61,950 nt of DNA from a virus, in IMG/VR virus record IMGVR_UViG_3300034407_003836, positions 1 through 61,950 of that record. One strand, 5' to 3'. Positions 1-5,387 of the stretch are shown one piece after another; within the stretch, counting starts at the first letter, position 1; every line of letters starts with the position of its first letter. The notes under the pieces were generated by a model. That model saw only the letters and a program-made list of their open reading frames with translations. It was not told the origin of the DNA and ran no database searches. The translations under genes were made by a program, and so were the position numbers.

Positions 1-63
1 GCTTATTATCACAATGTTGAAGGCCCGGCTGACTTCATTATTCAATTACAGGAGTATTTATGA
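1..63 (+). CDS. C-terminal end of an unidentified protein (partial)
   Basis: The window opens inside a reading frame that stays open for 20 codons and stops at TGA 61-63. The visible tail ends in DFIIQLQEYL and has no recognisable motif. Its stop overlaps the ATG at 60 (ATGA), the usual coupled-gene arrangement in this genome, which supports the frame being real. Nothing more can be said without the upstream sequence. Confidence 0.5.
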   Translation, partial: AYYHNVEGPADFIIQLQEYL

Positions 64-254
64 TCGATGCCAATACTTACGCTACTGGTTGGTATTCTAT
101 TAGCCCTGCTTTTGCCTGGTGGAACTTTGATGCTCATCGTGTGGCTGCGATCAAAGCACGCAGAGAAGCAGCGAGAATTGCTGAAGAAGATAAACAACAA
201 AAGAAAATTAACTCTGCAAAAATTGCAGAAGGAACAATATCGGTATATGCGTAG
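60..254 (+). CDS. Small helical protein, overlaps the membrane-anchored ORF at 67
   Basis: 64 codons. ATG overlaps the previous stop (ATGA), and an AGGAG at 50-54 lies 5 nt upstream, so this start has the better ribosome binding site of the two overlapping ORFs here. The N-terminus carries an aromatic stretch (WYSISPAFAWWNF), followed by an Ala/Arg/Glu/Lys-rich region likely to form a helix. Wobble positions are T/A-rich, like neighbouring phage genes. Function is not recognised. It shares most of its DNA with the ORF at 67-282 in another frame. One of the two could be the older gene and the other overprinted, as in spanin pairs, but no lipobox is visible. Confidence 0.45.
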   Translation: MIDANTYATGWYSISPAFAWWNFDAHRVAAIKARREAARIAEEDKQQKKINSAKIAEGTISVYA

Positions 255-282
255 TAAGCATTCAAGAAAGGAAAATAAATGA
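67..282 (+). CDS. Membrane-anchored coiled-coil protein, possible spanin-like lysis protein
   Basis: 71 codons. The first 27 residues form one strongly hydrophobic segment (LLVGILLALLL, then LMLIVWL), followed by a highly basic, Lys/Gln/Leu-rich helix of about 40 residues. This layout matches inner-membrane spanins (Rz-like) and other small phage lysis proteins. Its TGA overlaps the ATG of the next gene (ATGA at 279-282), which supports translation. The position just upstream of a lytic transglycosylase fits a lysis role. No separate outer-membrane lipoprotein is seen, so the spanin call is tentative. The wobble positions are G-rich compared with neighbouring genes. Confidence 0.5.
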   Translation: MPILTLLVGILLALLLPGGTLMLIVWLRSKHAEKQRELLKKINNKRKLTLQKLQKEQYRYMRSKHSRKENK

Positions 283-440
283 ACTGCTTTCAAATCGAAG
301 TCCGTGGTGCAACCTTTACAATCTGGGCTCCTACCCTCCGTGAGGCATTAGAAACCTTCATGATTGATATGGATATCTATGAAGTACCCAAGCAGTTGAG
401 TGCTTTTGATATGCCTAGTAATATTCCAGCAGGCTTCTAA
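279..440 (+). CDS. Hypothetical 53-aa protein
   Basis: Short ORF starting ATG 279, overlapping the previous stop by ATGA, with GAAAGG at 266-271 as a likely ribosome binding site. It ends at TAA 438-440. The product starts MNCFQIEVRGATFTIW and has no membrane segment or known motif. The spacing, only 9 nt before the lytic transglycosylase start, suggests co-transcription in the lysis region. Function unknown. Confidence 0.5.
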   Translation: MNCFQIEVRGATFTIWAPTLREALETFMIDMDIYEVPKQLSAFDMPSNIPAGF

Positions 441-449
441 TTACCAACG

Positions 450-920
450 ATGTTTTGGTTAATTCTATCTTTATCATTCCCGTCGTATTTTACGGCTCAA
501 CAGACTTCCATGGCTCATACAATTATTGAGAAGACTAGGCATGTTGGGGATGATCCATATTTGCTTGTTGCAACAGCATGGGTAGAATCTAGACTAAATC
601 CTTTCAGTATATCCAAGACTAATGACTATGGTCTATTCCAGATCAACTGGACATTCTGGGGCAGAGAGTGGGGATATAAAGACAGAAAAACATTCTATAA
701 AGATATGTCCAACCCTTACCATGCAACTGTTGCAGCGATGGTTGTCTTGAAAGAAATGAGAAGATACAAAACATGCCAAGGATTAAATCTTCCTGCTTGT
801 TATAATGGTGGACCAGGGTGGAAAGTTTCAAAGAACAAAGATAAAATATTAGCTTACGCCAACAAGGTCAATCGACTAAGAATATATTATAAAAAAAGAT
901 TCCCTAACTGGAGCAAATAA
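450..920 (+). CDS. Lytic transglycosylase (SLT fold) with N-terminal signal, probable endolysin
   Basis: 156 aa. Residues 1-16 form a hydrophobic signal-like segment (MFWLILSLSF...). The rest matches the soluble lytic transglycosylase/goose-type lysozyme fold: ATAWVESRLNPF contains the likely catalytic Glu46, followed by DYGLFQINW and, later, ACYNGGPG. Such enzymes cleave the MurNAc-GlcNAc bond of peptidoglycan with formation of 1,6-anhydroMurNAc. The signal suggests sec-dependent export without needing a holin channel. Neighbouring small membrane ORFs fit a lysis cassette. The ribosome binding site before ATG 450 is weak, and an internal Met at 510 would remove the signal; the longer form is preferred because the signal looks real. 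Confidence 0.8.
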   Translation: MFWLILSLSFPSYFTAQQTSMAHTIIEKTRHVGDDPYLLVATAWVESRLNPFSISKTNDYGLFQINWTFWGREWGYKDRKTFYKDMSNPYHATVAAMVVLKEMRRYKTCQGLNLPACYNGGPGWKVSKNKDKILAYANKVNRLRIYYKKRFPNWSK

Positions 921-928
921 ATTTAACA

Positions 929-956
929 TTTGTACAAGCAACGTGCTATCTATAGT
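929..956 (+). promoter_or_regulatory. Possible sigma70-like promoter before the 1027 gene
   Basis: TTTGTA at 929-934 and TATAGT at 951-956 are separated by 16 nt, an acceptable though imperfect -35/-10 pair. Transcription from it would begin close to the inverted repeat at 960-1002. Sequence match only. Confidence 0.3.
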
Positions 957-959
957 AAG

Positions 960-1002
960 CCCGACACACAACCATAATGAGGAAACTTACGCCTCGTGTC
1001 GG
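960..1002 (+). promoter_or_regulatory. Inverted-repeat leader element upstream of the 1027 gene
   Basis: CCGACAC at 961-967 pairs with GTGTCGG at 996-1002, and an inner GAGG (979-982) pairs with CCTC (992-995). The 3' arm is continuous while the 5' arm carries an 11-nt bulge. No T-run follows, so it is not a standard terminator. It sits in the 5' leader of a structural gene, about 25 nt before its AGGAGG, and might stabilise the mRNA or control translation. Confidence 0.35.
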
Positions 1003-1026
1003 AAGCATGTAAGATAGGAGGATATT

Positions 1027-1509
1027 ATGGTAAAGTCAGTTTTCAGTGACAAAAAAGGTTTGGTTCAGAGTGCGGGATCTGGGGTTACAATTCAAAATTC
1101 ACTCTCTGTGACGGGTCAAGTCGGGATGACGGGTGCAATTTCGGTACAATCAACACCACTTTTTGGTGGAGGTTTATCAGTCGGAGCACAGGCTGTTACA
1201 GCAGCAGGGTCTAACCAGGGCGATGCGGCAGCTATTAGTGCCACAGGTGGTGCAATGGTTGTAGTTACTGGTGCAGATAACACCAAAGCTGTTCTCTTGC
1301 CATCTTTAGCTTCTGTTGGGGCTGGGAATATTTATTTCATCCAGAACTCCTCAGGTAACACCTTAGAGGTATTTCCTTCATCGGGTGACAAGGTTTCACC
1401 TGCGGCTGATGATGCTGCAATTACTGTTGCTGCAAATTCAATGCTGGTTTGTATCGCAGCCGATGCAACCCAATGGTTTGGATTCGAGCCTACTGTTGTC
1501 GGTGCCTGA
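1027..1509 (+). CDS. Small virion structural protein (fibre/decoration type)
   Basis: 160 aa, rich in Gly, Ala, Ser, Thr and Val with few charged residues, as in phage beta-structured fibre or decoration proteins. The N-terminus (VKSVFSDKKGLVQS) is followed by alternating polar/hydrophobic strands. The C-terminal 70 residues (LLPSLASVGAGNIYFIQN... to QWFGFEP) look like the beta domain that ends the fibre proteins at 4377, 5388 and 7849. A strong AGGAGG (1016-1021) precedes ATG 1027, and a rho-independent terminator follows, so it is probably a highly expressed single-gene unit. Exact virion position unknown. Confidence 0.6.
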   Translation: MVKSVFSDKKGLVQSAGSGVTIQNSLSVTGQVGMTGAISVQSTPLFGGGLSVGAQAVTAAGSNQGDAAAISATGGAMVVVTGADNTKAVLLPSLASVGAGNIYFIQNSSGNTLEVFPSSGDKVSPAADDAAITVAANSMLVCIAADATQWFGFEPTVVGA

Positions 1510-1539
1510 TAGGTAACTTACAGCTTTGGCTAAGAGAAA

Positions 1540-1567
1540 GGCACTCCTTCGGGGGTGTCTTTTTTTT
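1540..1567 (+). terminator. Rho-independent terminator
   Basis: Stem GGCACTCC / GGGGTGTC around a TTCG-type tetraloop (1540-1559), followed by a run of eight T. It ends the 1027 transcription unit and insulates it from the promoter at 1590. Confidence 0.85.
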
Positions 1568-1589
1568 ATCTTTTTTATTTTTGATTTCC

Positions 1590-1617
1590 TTGACATATAG
1601 CCGTGCTATGGTATTAT
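1590..1617 (+). promoter_or_regulatory. Sigma70-type promoter, copy 1
   Basis: Consensus TTGACA (1590-1595), 16-nt spacer, TATTAT (1612-1617). The segment 1609-1632, covering the -10 box, the start region and the AAGGGA ribosome binding site, is identical over 24 nt to 2399-2422. Likely an early promoter read by host RNA polymerase, driving the 1640 and 2096 genes. Confidence 0.8.
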
Positions 1618-1639
1618 AAATTGTAAGGGAGATAGAGTT

Positions 1640-2095
1640 ATGAAGTTAGAGAATGCTATCAAAAGAATCAACAAGCGTGCCAGCATCGTTGGTCGTGAGG
1701 TTGAGATCGATCGTCGTGATCGCAAAGTTTATGTTCGCTTTGAAGATGCTGTGAGCGAGCTTTCATTTTGGGTCAATAGTGATGGTCACATCAGTTCTCC
1801 TCATATTCGCCGTTATAATGACCATAGCGATATTATGGTAGATTACTTCGCTGGTTATCATCTCGATAATCTCAAGCAAGCACTTGATTCGCTGGCTCCA
1901 TTGCCACCGAAGTACGAAGTCGGCTCTCTTGTTCAGTTCAAGAACAGTAAGCGTAATCAGCGTTGGAAGCTGGCGGGCAAGGTTGCCTTGGTGATCCAAG
2001 CTGAGTCTGGCGGTAACTACAAGGTTCAGTACCCAGGTAGCGAAGATCGTTACAATCCTTTCTACTCCGAGCGTGATTTAGAGTTGGCGGCATAA
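1640..2095 (+). CDS. Hypothetical early protein with C-terminal SH3-like region
   Basis: 151 aa, not recognised. The N-terminal half is rich in Arg/Lys/Asp (EIDRRDRKVYVRFED). The last 60 residues (YEVGSLVQFKNSK...GKVALVIQAESGGNYKVQYPG) read like a small SH3/KOW-type beta barrel: a V-G-x-x-V strand start, a G-K-V turn, and a final strand ending in a Tyr/Pro-rich piece. It lies directly downstream of promoter copy 1, with AAGGGA about 9 nt before the ATG. Expression from a strong host-type promoter suggests an early host-takeover role, but that is inference. Confidence 0.6.
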   Translation: MKLENAIKRINKRASIVGREVEIDRRDRKVYVRFEDAVSELSFWVNSDGHISSPHIRRYNDHSDIMVDYFAGYHLDNLKQALDSLAPLPPKYEVGSLVQFKNSKRNQRWKLAGKVALVIQAESGGNYKVQYPGSEDRYNPFYSERDLELAA

Positions 2096-2371
2096 ATGAG
2101 AAGCAAAGAAATCTTAGAAGAAATCAAAGCACGATGCCCCATCAAGCTTGGGGATCTTGTGATGGCAGGTGGCAACTTTGACGACGCAGGCAACAAAGCA
2201 GTTCCTGTTATGTGCTTGGTGGAAAGTCTATCACCAGCTAACGACGATGCTTTTGATCGGGCCTACGAAGGTGCTGAAGATCACTTGATGTTTCGGCTGC
2301 AACCAGTAGGCGTTAAAGAGTCTAATATCGGATTGTTTGTTGACTACGCATGTAATCTAGAAAAAGTTTAA
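2096..2371 (+). CDS. Hypothetical 91-aa protein
   Basis: The ATG follows the previous stop without a gap (TAAATG), so it is translated from the same mRNA as the 1640 gene. The protein begins RSKEILEEIKARCP (a likely helix) and continues with short strands (LGDLVMAG, VMCLVESL). Acidic, soluble, no known motif. Function unknown; it shares the early promoter at 1590. Confidence 0.55.
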   Translation: MRSKEILEEIKARCPIKLGDLVMAGGNFDDAGNKAVPVMCLVESLSPANDDAFDRAYEGAEDHLMFRLQPVGVKESNIGLFVDYACNLEKV

Positions 2372-2379
2372 ATATTTGC

Positions 2380-2407
2380 TTGACACTTTGATATAGTGTG
2401 GTATTAT
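2380..2407 (+). promoter_or_regulatory. Sigma70-type promoter, copy 2
   Basis: TTGACA (2380-2385), 16-nt spacer, TATTAT (2402-2407). Same architecture as copy 1, with the downstream 24 nt (2399-2422) identical including the ribosome binding site. Only the spacers differ, so box and leader conservation looks selected or recently duplicated. Drives 2428-3262. Confidence 0.8.
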
Positions 2408-2427
2408 AAATTGTAAGGGAGAGAGAA

Positions 2428-2619
2428 ATGATTCAAGTAGGTTCCAAAGTTAGTCACCGTTTTCACCCGCTTTACCACAACAGTATTGGTAAAGTCATTA
2501 GCCTTGAGGGTCACCAGTTTGATGGTCACCAGATGGTCGTTGTGGATTGGGGTGTAAGTAAAAAAAGCATGTACCCCATCCAACATCACCACGCAGAAGC
2601 ATTACGAAAGGAAGCATAA
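2428..2619 (+). CDS. Small SH3-like, His-rich hypothetical protein
   Basis: 63 aa, starting 7 nt after AAGGGA at promoter copy 2. The pattern VGSKVSHRFHPLYHNSIGKVIS...VVVDWG...MYPIQHHHAEALR resembles compact SH3/KOW-like barrels that bind nucleic acid or proteins. Seven His residues are present, including a run of three near the C-terminus. Its TAA overlaps the next ATG (TAATG at 2617-2621), so the two genes are coupled. Both twin promoters thus drive a gene encoding a possible SH3-like domain. Function unknown. Confidence 0.55.
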   Translation: MIQVGSKVSHRFHPLYHNSIGKVISLEGHQFDGHQMVVVDWGVSKKSMYPIQHHHAEALRKEA

Positions 2620-2933
2620 TGGCTATTGCAAATCCCGAAGTTGAGTTTCACCTGCAAGACTTTATTGGTCAGTGTGTTGAGATTATCAGTGAGCACTACA
2701 GTTCTAAGTTGCCAAACTTGGAGGTTCCCGAAGTCAAAATCAAAGAGGGTGGCAAGTATTACAAAATCTTTAAGCAGCAGGGCGAATACAACTCACACGT
2801 TTGGTTCTTCGTCAGCAAAGAGGACGGCTTTATTTGGAAGCCTGCTTCTTGGAAAGCTCCTGCTCGCAACTTCCCTCGTGGAAATATTCTTGAAGACAAA
2901 GCAAAAGACGTCATTGGCGTCTACGGAATCTAG
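2619..2933 (+). CDS. Hypothetical 104-aa protein
   Basis: Starts in the TAATG overlap with the upstream gene. The product (IANPEVEFHLQDFIGQCVEII..., ending AKDVIGVYGI) has a helix followed by strand-rich segments containing many aromatic residues (YYKIFKQQGEYNSHVWFFV, GFIWKPASWKAP). Soluble, no signal or membrane segment, no motif recognised. Transcribed from promoter copy 2 with its neighbours. Confidence 0.6.
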   Translation: MAIANPEVEFHLQDFIGQCVEIISEHYSSKLPNLEVPEVKIKEGGKYYKIFKQQGEYNSHVWFFVSKEDGFIWKPASWKAPARNFPRGNILEDKAKDVIGVYGI

Positions 2934-2942
2934 GAGGAAATG

Positions 2943-3212
2943 ATGGATTACGAATTAAGAGAATTCGATGAGGATATTTTTATCCAATGGTTTACAGAGG
3001 AGGCTCGTAATGGTAGGATGCCACCAGAGCGAATGCAAGAACCCAATTGGGGAGTGAGTCCTGAGTTTCTCATCAACTCTTCTTTTGATGCGATCGCAGC
3101 CGACCGAGCAAAATGGCTGCAACCATTGATGTTCTTGGCAGGCATTAGCGTTGGTATGATTGGCGGAGCACTTTTGAGTTTAGAATATCCTATTTATTGG
3201 CTAACATTATAA
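2943..3212 (+). CDS. Small protein with one C-terminal membrane segment
   Basis: 89 aa from the second of two tandem ATGs (2940 and 2943). The second sits 5 nt after AGGAGG (2932-2937), a better spacing than 2 nt, so it is preferred. The N-terminal 60 residues are acidic and soluble (DYELREFDEDIFIQWFTEEAR). Residues about 60-80 (LMFLAGISVGMIGGALLSL) form one transmembrane helix. It is likely an inner-membrane protein with its N-terminus in the cytoplasm. Function unknown; last regular-sized gene of the promoter-copy-2 unit. Confidence 0.6.
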   Translation: MDYELREFDEDIFIQWFTEEARNGRMPPERMQEPNWGVSPEFLINSSFDAIAADRAKWLQPLMFLAGISVGMIGGALLSLEYPIYWLTL

Positions 3213-3232
3213 GCCCGTAGGAGGTAAACCCC

Positions 3233-3262
3233 ATGAAGAAAAAATACACACGTCGAAGATAA
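3233..3262 (+). CDS. Possible basic nonapeptide ORF / leader peptide
   Basis: ATG 3233 follows an excellent TAGGAGGT (3219-3226) and encodes only nine residues, MKKKYTRRR, before TAA. A strong ribosome binding site on such a short, very basic ORF placed just before a potentially structured RNA suggests a leader peptide, a ribosome landing site that affects downstream folding, or a decayed gene. No experimental support. Confidence 0.35.
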   Translation: MKKKYTRRR

Positions 3263-3430
3263 GTGTTAGGGGTCAACCCGACCGATCTGGCAGGAAGCAT
3301 AAAGAGCCAGCGTCCCTACCTTCAGTAACCACATACCTTTTGAAGAGTTGCGTGTGGAAAACGGTTTGTAGGGTCAGATACACATGGAACAGGAGCCCCA
3401 GACGTACTTGGGCGAAAACTCTTCACATAT
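3263..3430 (+). ncRNA. Possible structured RNA upstream of the tRNA cluster
   Basis: This gene-free stretch has nested complementarity. TAGGG (3267-3271) pairs with CCCTA (3314-3318), enclosing CTGGC (3287-3291) with GCCAG (3306-3310). In the second half TGAAGAGTT (3341-3349) pairs perfectly with AACTCTTCA (3417-3425), enclosing a GCCC/GGGC hairpin near 3394-3413. The second domain ends 5 nt before tRNA-Arg, so processing of the tRNA 5' end would release it. T4 also makes stable non-tRNA RNAs from its tRNA region, but no sequence match to a known family is recognised. Confidence 0.35.
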
Positions 3431-3507
3431 GGTCCAGTAGCTCAGTTGGATAGAGCAACGGTCTTCTAAACCGTGGGTCGCAGGTTCAAATCCTGCCTGG
3501 ATCACCA
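3431..3507 (+). tRNA. tRNA-Arg(TCT)
   Basis: 77 nt with all arms: acceptor GGTCCAG/CTGGATC, D stem GCTC/GAGC, anticodon stem ACGGT/ACCGT with loop CTTCTAA (anticodon TCT), T stem GCAGG/CCTGC, discriminator A and an encoded CCA. Reads AGA, a codon common in this AT-rich genome and rare in many proteobacteria. The last base of its CCA is the first base of the AAGGAG that serves as ribosome binding site of the next gene. Confidence 0.95.
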
Positions 3508-3519
3508 AGGAGTTTTGAG

Positions 3520-4122
3520 ATGTTGAAAGTATTAGGGAAGTTGCCGAGGGAGTTAGTGGTCGCTGTTAGTGGTGGTCCTGATTCTATGGCTATTTTAGAT
3601 TTCCTTAATAATAATCATAAGGTGACAGCATATTATTTTGATCATGGCACAACATTCGGAGAAGAGGCGTACCATTTCCTTAAGAGCTACTGCGCAAGTA
3701 GAAAAATCCCATTTGTAACCAGCGTTTTATCAGAATCTCGTCCAAGCGGCAAGTCACTTGAGGAACATTGGCGGGATGAACGCTATAAACGATTTCACGA
3801 CTATAACCTACCCATCGTAACTGGGCATAATTTAGACGATGTTATTGAATGGTTCCTGTTCTCATCTGTGCATGGTAAAGGAAAAGTTATTCCTTATCAA
3901 AATAAAAATGTTATCCGTCCTTTCCTATCTACCTCGAAGCAAAGCTTGATTGACTGGTGTACAAGAAAAGGTATTCCGTTTCTGACTGACCCTGGTAATA
4001 GTAACAGAAAATTTATGAGAAGTATTATCAGACACGACATGATGCCTATCGTAGAAGAAATTAACCCAGGTATTCAAAAAACATTTAAAAAAATTGTAGA
4101 AAGCAGGTATAATAACATCTAA
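3520..4122 (+). CDS. tilS: TilS-like tRNA(Ile)-lysidine synthetase
   Basis: 200 aa. PP-loop ATP pyrophosphatase: VVAVSGGPDSMAILDFL at residues 13-29 has the SGGxDS nucleotide loop. Family hallmarks follow in order: FDHGTT, HWRDERYKRF, VTGHNLDDVIEWF, VIRPFLSTSKQSLIDWC, FLTDPGNSNRKFMRSIIRHDMMP. TilS attaches lysine to C34 of tRNA-Ile(CAU), switching its identity from Met to Ile and its reading from AUG to AUA. Cellular TilS is usually longer, with C-terminal tRNA-binding domains; this copy is essentially the catalytic core. It lies between tRNA-Arg and a CAT tRNA, its probable substrate, in one transcript. ATG follows AAGGAG (3507-3512). Confidence 0.88.
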   Translation: MLKVLGKLPRELVVAVSGGPDSMAILDFLNNNHKVTAYYFDHGTTFGEEAYHFLKSYCASRKIPFVTSVLSESRPSGKSLEEHWRDERYKRFHDYNLPIVTGHNLDDVIEWFLFSSVHGKGKVIPYQNKNVIRPFLSTSKQSLIDWCTRKGIPFLTDPGNSNRKFMRSIIRHDMMPIVEEINPGIQKTFKKIVESRYNNI

Positions 4123-4131
4123 CAGCACTGT

Positions 4132-4208
4132 GGTCCACTAGCTCAATTGGTTAGAGCAACTGACTCATAATCAGTAGGTTCGAGGTTCGATCCCTCGGTG
4201 GACTACCA
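4132..4208 (+). tRNA. tRNA with anticodon CAT, probably Ile2 (AUA after lysidine)
   Basis: 77 nt: acceptor GGTCCAC/GTGGACT (G1-U72 wobble), D stem GCTC/GAGC, anticodon stem ACTGA/TCAGT with loop CTCATAA, T stem CGAGG/CCTCG, discriminator A and encoded CCA. CAT can mean Met or lysidine-modified Ile. Position 9 nt after a TilS-like gene favours Ile2. C4-G69 and C5-G68 are present; to my knowledge these are TilS recognition pairs found in Ile2 but not in elongator Met of E. coli. Initiator features (unpaired 1-72, GGG/CCC anticodon stem) are absent. Confidence 0.93.
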
Positions 4209-4209
4209 T

Positions 4210-4285
4210 GCCCGAATGGCTCAATTGGTAGAGCAGCGGTTTTGTAAACCGAAGGTTGTAGGTTCAAGTCCTACTTTGGGCACCA
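4210..4285 (+). tRNA. tRNA-Thr(TGT)
   Basis: 76 nt starting one base after the previous tRNA: acceptor GCCCGAA/TTTGGGC, D stem GCTC/GAGC, anticodon arm GCGGT-TTTGTAA-ACCGA (G27/A43 mismatch), anticodon TGT, T stem GTAGG/CCTAC, discriminator A and encoded CCA. Reads ACA, frequent in this AT-rich genome. Confidence 0.94.
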
Positions 4286-4295
4286 AGAACAATAA

Positions 4296-4320
4296 GCTCC
4301 CGAAAGGGGGCTTTTTTGTT
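4296..4320 (+). terminator. Rho-independent terminator of the tRNA-tilS operon
   Basis: Stem GCTCCC/GGGGGC (one G-U pair) with a GAAA tetraloop (4296-4311), then six T. Lies 10 nt after tRNA-Thr. Confidence 0.85.
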
Positions 4321-4376
4321 TTATATGCAGTCTATTTATTTTGTATGCCTAATATAATAATACAGGACTTCTTTAT

Positions 4377-5240
4377 ATGACTGCTAAATTAGTTATCGGA
4401 AATGTAGACTTATTTCCCTTCAATGGTGATGCTGCTGTAACAGGCAACCTTGAAGTAAGTGGAGTATTAAACCTTTCAGAAGTTACTAGCGTTCCTGGCG
4501 CTCCTGCTTCTGGTACAGTGAAAATGTTCATGTCTGGTAATCAAATGTTTGCCAAGTTTCCAGACAGCACTTTAGTAAACATGTCAAGCTCTGGTCCAAA
4601 TGTGACTAACGCTTCTGATAATAGGCTTATCACCTCAGTAGATTCGGATTCTTTTAACGGAGAAGCAAACCTAACCTTCGATGGCACAGATTTAGAACTT
4701 ACAGGTGCTCTAAACGTATCAGGCAATATACTAGTATCTAACGACGTCACAACAGGATCTCAAGCAGGACCTGGGAGCTTCTTAGCATTAGACGCAAATA
4801 ATAAGATAATATTGACAGAGGGCGGCGGCTCAGTAACAATAGCGAATGATGCTAACAACAGGATTACTACTGCTGGTGGCGATGGCTCTATCAACGGTGA
4901 GGCAAACTTAACCTTTGATGGCAACAAGCTTGTTATCAATGCTGGTTTGGTTCTAAATAGAAGAGCTATTACCTCGACCGTCACGGCTTCGGAGACAGAT
5001 TATTATCTTGCTATTAGGGCTGCTGATGATTTGGATATTAGGCTGCCCGATGCATCCAGCTTAACAGAGGGACAAACGTTTGTATTGAAAGATGAACTAG
5101 GCACGTCTCCGTCGCATAATGTCGCTATCTCCGCATCAGGTGTTCAAACAATTGATGGTAAGAATTTTATTCTTTTGAACTCCCCTTTTGCTGCTATCCA
5201 CCTATATACAAATGGTAGCAATGGTTATTTTATATACTAA
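4377..5240 (+). CDS. Tail-fibre-type virion protein
   Basis: 287 aa, low in Cys, rich in Asn, Ser, Gly and Thr. Two internal copies of a roughly 33-residue unit (NRLITSVDSDSFNGEANLTF and NRITTAGGDGSINGEANLTF, then DG-x-x-L), a repeat type common in fibres of marine phages and likely to form beta-helical trimer segments. The last 75 residues (DIRLPDASSLTEGQTFVLKD... to GYFIY) form the beta domain shared with neighbouring fibre proteins. It starts the structural block after the tRNA terminator; CAGGAC before ATG 4377 is the probable ribosome binding site. Confidence 0.7.
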   Translation: MTAKLVIGNVDLFPFNGDAAVTGNLEVSGVLNLSEVTSVPGAPASGTVKMFMSGNQMFAKFPDSTLVNMSSSGPNVTNASDNRLITSVDSDSFNGEANLTFDGTDLELTGALNVSGNILVSNDVTTGSQAGPGSFLALDANNKIILTEGGGSVTIANDANNRITTAGGDGSINGEANLTFDGNKLVINAGLVLNRRAITSTVTASETDYYLAIRAADDLDIRLPDASSLTEGQTFVLKDELGTSPSHNVAISASGVQTIDGKNFILLNSPFAAIHLYTNGSNGYFIY

Positions 5241-5297
5241 CCAAAATAGGTTCTGATATAACAACACATTATAGGTTATCATGGTTACATGAACTGA

Positions 5298-5320
5298 TTA
5301 GCGTACCCAAACAACGCTGA
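5298..5320 (+). promoter_or_regulatory. Leader hairpin upstream of the large fibre gene
   Basis: TTAGCGT (5298-5304) pairs with ACGCTGA (5314-5320) around a 9-nt loop. No T-run, so not a terminator. The rest of this 147-nt intergenic gap holds only an AT-rich stretch and the TAGGAGG that precedes ATG 5388. Confidence 0.25.
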
Positions 5321-5387
5321 CAAAATTAGTTTATAAAAATGTTTTTTAGATAATAAGTTTTTCTCATTTCTTAGGAGGAAAATATAA

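Noticed and set aside
3263-3430. Hammerhead ribozyme
   Set aside because: The CUGANGA and GAAA core elements are not present in the required arrangement.
3263-4320. GOLLD-type giant RNA around the tRNAs
   Set aside because: GOLLD RNAs are several hundred nt longer and contain the tRNA within them; the available gene-free stretch is about 170 nt.
4198-4380. 60-residue + strand ORF over the tRNA-Thr gene
   Set aside because: It lies across the tRNA-Thr gene and the terminator, and the protein is only a translation of these RNA elements.
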